Below, one piece after another: positions 58,872 to 64,000 of a stretch of 64,000 nt of DNA. The position numbers and the translations under genes are program-made. The DNA comes from Chersky-840 sp035532735 (lineage in GTDB: Bacteria; Actinomycetota; Acidimicrobiia; Acidimicrobiales; UBA8190), in contig DATKQM010000050.1 in the NCBI GenBank assembly GCA_035532735.1, forward strand, positions 1 to 64,000, in the 5' to 3' direction. The notes beneath the pieces were generated by a model that had not been told where the DNA came from, ran no database searches, and saw only the letters and a list, made by a program, of their open reading frames with translations. Numbering within the stretch: the stretch's first letter is position 1; each line of letters opens with the position of its first letter.

Positions 58872-59275
58872 GCGCGCCGAGGCGGCCACCGAAGCCCGAC
58901 CGGGCGAAGGGCAGGGCCAAGATGCAGGAGGTCTACAACTTCACCGTCGACCCCGAGGACGTCCCCGGGGATTTCGTCGCCTACACCGTGGACAACCTCT
59001 TCGGCGACGTGTGGTGCCGGCCCGGGTTGTCGGTGTTCGAACGGCGCCTCATGACCATCGGGGTGTTGGCGACGCTCGGGAAGACCGACCTCCTCGACGT
59101 CCAGTTCAAGAGCGCGCTCCACAACGGCGAACTCACCGAGGACCAGGTGCGTGAGATCGTGATCCACCTCACCCACTACGTGGGTTGGCCCCTGGCGACG
59201 GGGATCAGCGAGGCGGCCGAGCGGGTCATCGCCCGACGACAGGCCGGGTCAAAGGATTCAGGGGAAGGCTCATGA
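58868..59275 (+). CDS. Carboxymuconolactone-decarboxylase-like (AhpD-fold) protein
   Basis: The 135-residue helical protein has VDNLFGDVWCRPGLSVFERRLMTIGVLATLGK and LTEDQVREIVIHLTHYVGWPLATGISEAAERV, the CMD consensus with the conserved ExxxH-like region but no CxxC of AhpD peroxidases. The homologous gene in mycobacteria is Rv0771. The reaction here is unknown. ATGA overlaps on both sides place it firmly in the operon. Confidence 0.88.
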   Translation: MSAPRRPPKPDRAKGRAKMQEVYNFTVDPEDVPGDFVAYTVDNLFGDVWCRPGLSVFERRLMTIGVLATLGKTDLLDVQFKSALHNGELTEDQVREIVIHLTHYVGWPLATGISEAAERVIARRQAGSKDSGEGS

Positions 59276-60030
59276 GCACCTACGACTTCTCGGGCAAGGT
59301 CGCTGTCGTCACTGGGGCGGGTCGGGGCATCGGCCGGGCTTATGCCGAAGGCCTCGGATCCGCCGGCGCCGCGGTGCTGTGCGCGGATATCGACGAGGCG
59401 GGTGCGAAGGAGACCGCCGAGATGGTGCTGAGCGCGGGCGGGAGGGCAGCCCCGATCCGGGTGGACATCGCCGATCACGATTCGGTGCAGTCCATGGCCG
59501 AGGTCGCCAAGGAACAGTTCGGCGGGATCGACTTCCTGGTCAACAACGCGGCCATCTTCGGCGGGATGAAGCTCGACTTCCTCCTCACCGTGGACTGGGC
59601 GTACCTCCAGCGGTTTCTCGAGGTGAACCTCCTCGGTGCCCTTATGTGCACGCGGGCCTGTTACCAGTCGATGGCAGCGCGAGGTGGTGGGGCCATCGTC
59701 AACCAGTCCTCCTCGGCCGCCTATCTCTATGCCGGCTACTACGGATGGGCCAAGGCGGGGGTGAACTCGCTCACCCAGCAGCTGGCGCACGAGCTCGGAT
59801 CGATGAACATCAGGGTGAACGCCATCGCGCCGGGGCCCACCGACACCGAGGCGACTCGGTCGGTGGTTCCCGACGAGTACATGCGCCAACTGGTGGGGTC
59901 GCTGGCGCTCAAGCGCCAGGGGAGCCCCGAGGACCTGGTCGGCATGTGCATGTTCTTGCTCTCAGAAGATGCCCGGTGGATGACCGGGCACATCTTCAGC
60001 GTCGACGGCGGACAGGTCATGCGCCCGTGA
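59272..60030 (+). CDS. Short-chain dehydrogenase of the right wing
   Basis: The 252-residue SDR has VAVVTGAGRGIGRAYAEGLG, CADIDEAGAKETAE (acidic residue after strand 2, so NAD(H) preferred), VNNAAIFGG, IVNQSSSAAYLYAGYYGWAKAGVN (Ser/Tyr/Lys), NAIAPGPTDTEATRSVV and a GHIFSVDGGQVMRP end. Corresponds to Rv0769. ATGA overlap with the preceding gene; GTG of the next gene overlaps its stop. Confidence 0.9.
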   Translation: MSTYDFSGKVAVVTGAGRGIGRAYAEGLGSAGAAVLCADIDEAGAKETAEMVLSAGGRAAPIRVDIADHDSVQSMAEVAKEQFGGIDFLVNNAAIFGGMKLDFLLTVDWAYLQRFLEVNLLGALMCTRACYQSMAARGGGAIVNQSSSAAYLYAGYYGWAKAGVNSLTQQLAHELGSMNIRVNAIAPGPTDTEATRSVVPDEYMRQLVGSLALKRQGSPEDLVGMCMFLLSEDARWMTGHIFSVDGGQVMRP

Positions 60031-60821
60031 CCGCTGACGCAGGTGGCGATGGTGCACCGATCGTGGTGACCGAAGCAGTCGGGGACGGCACCGTGCGACT
60101 CGTCCGGTTCAACCGCCCCGAAGCGCGTAATGCCTTCAATTTCGCGCTCTACGACGCCGTCACCGATGCCATCACCGACGCGGCGGTGTCGAGCGACGTC
60201 CACGTGGTCGTGCTCACCGGGACAGGTTCTGCGTTCAGTGCGGGCCAGGACCTGAAGGAGATGGCCCAGCTCGTCACCGGAGAGGCCACACCCGAGGCCG
60301 CCAAGGGGTTCCGGGGTCTGCTCGACGCCGTCGAGTCATTCGAGAAGCCTCTCTTGGCCGCGGTCAACGGTGTCGGTGTCGGGCTCGGGTTCACGCTGTT
60401 GGCGCATTGCGATCTCGTCTTCATGGCCGACGACGCCCGCCTGCGGGTGCCCTTCGCCGAGCTCGGGGTGCCCCCCGAGGCGGCGAGCAGTTACCTCTTC
60501 CCCCGCACCATGGGGTGGCAGCGCGCCGCGTACGTGTTGTTCACCGGCACCTGGATGGGGGCGGCCGAGGCCGTCGACGCCGGCCTGGCGTTGGCGCACT
60601 ACCCCTCCGAGTCCCTGCTGGCCGAGACCCTGGCCGTCGCGGCGGTGATCGCAGCCGCGCCGATCGACGCGGTGATGGCCAGCAAGCGGTTATTGCTGGC
60701 CACCCGCGGGCCCGAGGTGACAGCGGCGCGCGACCGTGAGGACGCTGCTTTCGTGGACCTCTTGGGCTCGGCGGCAAACCTGGCCGCGCTGGAGCGTTTC
60801 GGCACCGACCCGGGCTCCTGA
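60027..60821 (+). CDS. Enoyl-CoA hydratase/isomerase-family protein
   Basis: The 264-residue crotonase-fold protein has VRLVRFNRPEARNAFNFALYD, GSAFSAGQDLKEMAQ and KPLLAAVNGVGVGLGFTLLAHCD (oxyanion hole). LGVPPEAASSYLFPRTMGW lacks the second catalytic Glu at its usual place, as in isomerase-like members. Ends the right wing, adding a CoA-ester step to the pathway. GTG at 60027 overlaps the SDR stop. A TAGGAT -10-like hexamer at 60854 follows, probably for the tRNA gene. Confidence 0.88.
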   Translation: MTADAGGDGAPIVVTEAVGDGTVRLVRFNRPEARNAFNFALYDAVTDAITDAAVSSDVHVVVLTGTGSAFSAGQDLKEMAQLVTGEATPEAAKGFRGLLDAVESFEKPLLAAVNGVGVGLGFTLLAHCDLVFMADDARLRVPFAELGVPPEAASSYLFPRTMGWQRAAYVLFTGTWMGAAEAVDAGLALAHYPSESLLAETLAVAAVIAAAPIDAVMASKRLLLATRGPEVTAARDREDAAFVDLLGSAANLAALERFGTDPGS

Positions 60822-60910
60822 GGCCCCGAGAGAGAGTGATGTCCGGGCCCAGGTAGGATGACCGGCCGTTCCCGGAGCGGGCTTCGCGGTCAGCCCCAAG
60901 GTGGTAGCGG

Positions 60911-60984
60911 GCGCTTGTAGCTCAATTGGATAGAGCATCTGACTACGGATCAGAAGGTTGGGGGTTCGAGTCCCTCCAAGCGCG
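60911..60984 (+). tRNA. tRNA-Arg (ACG)
   Basis: A 74-nt cloverleaf with acceptor GCGCTTG/CAAGCGC, D-arm GCTCAATTGGATAGAGC, anticodon stem TCTGA/TCAGA, loop CTACGGA (anticodon ACG, A34 read as inosine), T-arm GGGTTCGAGTCCC and discriminator G. CCA is not encoded. An integrase relic begins 113 bp downstream, so the 3' half of this tRNA is the probable attachment site of an island. Confidence 0.95.
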
Positions 60985-61038
60985 CTGGAATCGAAAGAGC
61001 GTTGTCCCTGGTCAGGGCCCAAACCCCGGGTGGCCGGC

Positions 61039-61090
61039 AAAAGTAGGGATCCACCGGTGGCACCGGTGACCTTACTTACGATCCTACTTT
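61039..61090. repeat. Inverted repeat upstream of the integrase relic
   Basis: AAAAGTAGGGATC at 61038-61050 faces GATCCTACTTT at 61080-61090, with one unmatched base. Between them sits the palindrome CCACCGGTGG (61051-61060). The arrangement just before the integrase start could be an operator or recombinase arm sites; function is inferred from position. Confidence 0.5.
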
Positions 61091-61097
61091 CGGCATC

Positions 61098-62196
61098 GTG
61101 GGCGCCTGGGGCCAGGGATCGTTGCGGGAGCGACGGCCCGGCGTGTTCGAAATCCGCATCGCTGTCGGGATCGACCCGGTGTCGGGCCGGACCGTGCAGC
61201 GTTCGTTCTGGTTCCACGGGGAGCCCGACGACGCTGAGGAGCGCCGCCGTGAACTGGCCGCTCAGTTCGCCGAGTACCGGGCCGTCCGCCGCGCCGCGCC
61301 GTTCCTCACGGTCGGTGAGTTGCTCGAGCGGTGGTTGGACGCTCAGCACGACTGGCGGCCGTCCACTTGGAGTGGGGCCCGATCGAACGCCAAGGCGCTC
61401 CGTGCGGATGCCATCGCCGGGCGACGGGTGGCCACACTTCGCCCGGAGGTGGTGCGCGTGGCCATGGCCCAATGGGCCGCATCGGGGGCCACGGTGTCGG
61501 TGGTCTCCGGCCGCTTCCGGGTGTTGCGGTCCCTCGGTTGGGCCCAGGCCGAATCGATCATCGATCGCAACCCGCTCCGGGACATGCGGGGTCCTCAACG
61601 ACCGGGCACCCGGATGCACATCCCAGAGAACGACGTCCTCGCACTGCTGCGCATGTCGGAGGTGTCGGTGCAGAAGAATGCAGCGGCCTTTGACGGTTCG
61701 GTGAACCCGCAGAAATCCCTACACAAGGCCGAGCAGGTCCGACTGGCTGGTGCGGCTCGTGGCGGATTCAGGCGCCCGTCGCGGAGAACTTGCTGCCTTA
61801 AAGTCCAGCGACCTGGACGGTCGCGTGCTGACCATCGAGCGAGGAGTATCGGCGGAGCAGATCGGACCCACCAAGACCAAGCGGACCCGCCGGCTCACAC
61901 TCGGCCGGACCACCGCCGAGCTGTGGCGGGCCAGCGAGCAGACCTGGCGCGGGCGTGGTGTCGGCGTCCCGTTCGGCGAGCGGGTCTTCTCGCCGGACAT
62001 CGACCACCAGCGGCGCCTCACGGCCAGCGGCATGGGCCACTGGTTCGCCGAGCTGTGCACGGAAGCAGACCTGGTCGGTGTCAGCCTGCATCACCTTCGC
62101 CACTCCATGGCCACGTTTCTGGTCGGCCGCGGCGAGCTGCTCCGGGCGCAACATCGCCTCGGCCACCGAGACGCCTCCACGACGCTCCGGAACTAG
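61098..62196 (+). pseudogene. Frameshifted tyrosine recombinase (phage/ICE-type integrase)
   Basis: Frame 1 from GTG 61098 gives an N-terminal AP2-like arm-binding segment (GSLRERRPGVFEIRIAVGID) and a core-binding domain (FLTVGELLERWLDAQHDWRPSTW). After a shift near 61742-61750, frame 2 gives the catalytic domain: RLVADSGARRGELAALKSSD with the first Arg, HHLRHSMATFLVGRGE (HxxR) and LGHRDASTT (His). The active-site Tyr past LGHRDASTTLRN is lost, as the frame stops at 62196. One lesion plus a truncated end suggests an inactive gene. Intact length would be about 370-390 residues. Confidence 0.85.
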
Positions 62197-62420
62197 CCCA
62201 CGCCCTTCCGCTGGAAGACGGCGAGGTGGCCGACGATATCGACGTCATGCTGGGTGGGTAGCGGAAACCCATCGGTCGCCTCCCGCTGGTCAGTCGTGAC
62301 CGCTGCGCCGGATCGACCCGGGGTAGTTGTGAAGGCAGGAATTAGCTGTCATGTGCTGGGGTGCTGACGAAGTGAACCGGCCTCCAGCTCACCGACAAGC
62401 GGCCACCTCCGACCTGACGG

Positions 62421-63674
62421 TCACAGGTCGTCGAGAAGCTCGTCGATGACTTGCTCCTCGAAGACGGCCACACCGGCCTCGGCCATGGCAGGCGCAAGGG
62501 CACTGTCCCACGGCGACTGCGTCGGACGTCCAGTCAGGGCGATGCCGCCCCGGCCCCTGCGGACGGCCGCCCCGTAGTCGTCGGCGCCGAACTGCCAGGG
62601 CAGGATGGGCAATCGTCGTCGCAATGTCGAGAAGATGGAGAGGCCGGCCCAGTCGAAGTCGCCGTGGTAGCGGAGCGGGCAGCCGGCTCCGGCCAGCCGT
62701 TCCAGGAGCACCAGGCCGGCCGTGCTGGGGACGCCTTCGAGGCACACCAGTGTGGCCGCAGCCTTGCCCAGGCGATCGGCGGCAGTGGCCACCACGGCGG
62801 GATTCTCGCAGCAGAAGATGGTGGCGGGCGATTCGGGCTCGAGCTCGCCCGCCGACACCTGGCGAAGGGTCAGGCGAATTGGCTCACCGAAGTCGGCATG
62901 GTCGCGGACTGTGCCGCCGATAAGTTCGGTCGAGGTCCGGGGGCGCAGGTTCATCACCAGGACATGGCAGGAGAGGTCGTCGCAGACAACGCCAGCCGCC
63001 TGCCATGCCGCCCGCCATTCACCGGCGTCCTGCGGTGGTGGCTCATCGGCCAACGAACCCAGTGCATGCAGAACCAGGGTCCCCGTCGGCCGGCCCCGAT
63101 CGAGTCCGTGGGCGTCGCCCGTCGTCTCGGCCGCCAGCACGGCGAGGCCGACGCCGTCGGCGGGAAGGTGGACCACCACATCGAGCGCCCGGCCGACCAG
63201 ATGCTCGACCCCGTCCGCTCCGGCCAGGCGGGCCGCCAGGCCCGAACCCCGCAGGCTTGTGAGCCAGTCGGCGAGGCGGGGGTCGGACACGACCGCTGGG
63301 TGGGCTCCGAGTTCAGCCCAAGTGGCCGCCCAGCGCCCAGCGGTTGCCTCCTTCTCCGCCCGCCGGTCATGCAGCGGGCCTCCGAGTGCGGTCAGGACAT
63401 CGATCAGGCCGTGGCCGGCGCTGCTCGTCCGCAGGACGAGGTCCAGGGCGTCGAGGCGCACCCGGACCTCGCGTCGGGGCCGCAGGATCCCGAGGAGCCC
63501 GGCGACTGCATCTGCTTCGACCCGGGTCAGCCCCTTGAGCACCAAGGGGGTCCCGTAGAGGGTCAACCCGTTGGCCTCGAGCCGGCGACGGGCGGCCCGC
63601 CAAAGTTTGTCGAGGTCCGGCCCGGCCAGGAGCTCGGCGACCTCGGGGTCCACCGACGCCCAACCAGTCACCAT
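62421..63674 (-). CDS. jetD: Wadjet nuclease subunit JetD (TIGR02679 family)
   Basis: The 417-residue protein matches the TIGR02679 layout: N-terminal DUF3323-type region (VLKGLTRVEADAVAGLLGIL, early), then the C-terminal DUF2399/Toprim-like part. That part has ATIFCCENPAVVATAADRLG, LVCLEGVPSTAGLVLLERLAG, PLRYHGDFDWAGLSIFSTL with its acidic pair, and FEEQVIDELLDDL at the end. JetD is the topoisomerase-VI-like nuclease that cuts plasmids caught by the JetABC condensin complex. It starts 7 bp after jetC, as in type II Wadjet operons, and reads toward the integrase relic. The 224 bp between the two hold nothing recognisable. Confidence 0.85.
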   Translation of the reverse strand: MVTGWASVDPEVAELLAGPDLDKLWRAARRRLEANGLTLYGTPLVLKGLTRVEADAVAGLLGILRPRREVRVRLDALDLVLRTSSAGHGLIDVLTALGGPLHDRRAEKEATAGRWAATWAELGAHPAVVSDPRLADWLTSLRGSGLAARLAGADGVEHLVGRALDVVVHLPADGVGLAVLAAETTGDAHGLDRGRPTGTLVLHALGSLADEPPPQDAGEWRAAWQAAGVVCDDLSCHVLVMNLRPRTSTELIGGTVRDHADFGEPIRLTLRQVSAGELEPESPATIFCCENPAVVATAADRLGKAAATLVCLEGVPSTAGLVLLERLAGAGCPLRYHGDFDWAGLSIFSTLRRRLPILPWQFGADDYGAAVRRGRGGIALTGRPTQSPWDSALAPAMAEAGVAVFEEQVIDELLDDL

Positions 63675-63681
63675 GAGCGAC

Positions 63682-64000
63682 TCAACGCGAGAGCTCCGTC
63701 ATCACTGTCTGGTTCAGGCGGACCAGCGTCAGGGTTGGCTCCTCGACCAGGGCACCACCGTCCCACCGCATGGGCATGGAGCTGACCCCCTCGGCCGGCG
63801 GGCGCCGCAGCAGGTCGTAGATCATCACACCCGGCACCTGCTCGTAGGCACCCCAGAGCTCGTGCCCGGTCATGATCACGTCGAGGTCGAATCGGACCAG
63901 GAGACCCATGAGGTCGGCCCGCATGCCCTCGTCGATGCCAGCGAACGCCTCGTCCAGCGCGATCAGGCGCGGCGCCCCGTCTCCGGCTGCGTTGTAGTGG
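63682..64000 (-). CDS. jetC: Wadjet SMC-like ATPase JetC (TIGR02680 family), C-terminal part
   Basis: Only the last ~105 codons are inside the window; the gene runs off the right edge. The visible part has RLIALDEAFAGIDEGMRADL, an ABC/SMC Walker B plus D-loop, then LDVIMTGHELWGAYEQVPGV with the switch His, and DGGALVEEPTLTLVRLNQT. These match the C-terminal head of the MukB/SbcC-like subunit of Wadjet. JetC forms the loop-extruding motor with JetA and JetB, expected further right. Confidence 0.85.
   Translation of the reverse strand, partial: HYNAAGDGAPRLIALDEAFAGIDEGMRADLMGLLVRFDLDVIMTGHELWGAYEQVPGVMIYDLLRRPPAEGVSSMPMRWDGGALVEEPTLTLVRLNQTVMTELSR

Noticed and set aside
1..64000. CRISPR arrays, rRNA genes and replication origin
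   Set aside because: No regularly spaced repeats with unique spacers, no rRNA sequence and no DnaA-box cluster were seen. The only short-period repeats are the transposon end, minisatellites and protein-coding repeats.

Overview
The window is 64 kb of GC-rich DNA from an actinobacterium. The pointers are very high GC at third codon positions, frequent GTG and TTG starts, an HU protein with a long Lys/Ala/Pro tail, a clpS-DUF2017 pair, a SenX3/RegX3-type two-component pair, an SCO6880-type secretion protein and a secreted amidase carrying GGYWLVAADGG repeats. That last architecture makes me favour the class Acidimicrobiia, but this is inference. Most genes sit in tight operons with 4-nt ATGA or GTGA overlaps.

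Layout. 1-3.4 kb looks acquired: four 23-bp direct repeats resembling an IS21-family end, then four unrelated gene units, each bounded by the same ~65-bp intergenic repeat. 3.4-10.9 kb is housekeeping: PHP phosphoesterase, purF-purM-pyrE, a flavin disulfide reductase, an SDR and HU. 11.6-16.9 kb holds a tRNA-Glu/Asp/Phe cluster downstream of clpS-DUF2017-(peptidase S51/CysS-like fusion), and divergent ctaA/ctaB; ctaA carries two 15-bp minisatellites. 17-25.2 kb holds a secreted amidase with an ABC-2 exporter, serS, and an ECF sigma factor coupled to a single-pass SecD-P1 protein. 25.2-32 kb has a decayed P450, a LAFTG surface protein, glutamate decarboxylase, an old-yellow-enzyme-type oxidoreductase and senX3/regX3-like genes. 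32.1-38.3 kb is a five-gene type IV secretion/conjugation ATPase module without a relaxase. 38.3-50.9 kb is catabolic and accessory: P450, lipase, amidase, bluB, ROK kinase, quinone reductase, enoyl-CoA hydratase, Ltp-type thiolase with DUF35 partner, phzF, SDR.

51-60.8 kb is a two-winged, steroid- or lipid-type oxidation locus. Leftward: TetR, P450, SDR, CYP51, [3Fe-4S] ferredoxin and an NTF2-fold protein. Rightward: 3-HIBDH-family dehydrogenase, aldehyde dehydrogenase, carboxymuconolactone-decarboxylase-like protein, SDR and enoyl-CoA hydratase. A perfect 16-bp palindrome lies between the wings. The gene families match, from memory, the Mycobacterium tuberculosis Rv0763c-Rv0771 neighbourhood around cyp51.

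60.9 kb to the right edge starts a genomic island: tRNA-Arg(ACG), a frameshifted tyrosine recombinase, then jetD and the 3' end of jetC of a Wadjet (type II-like, TIGR02679/TIGR02680) anti-plasmid system that continues beyond the window. The rest of that system and the far attachment site cannot be seen.
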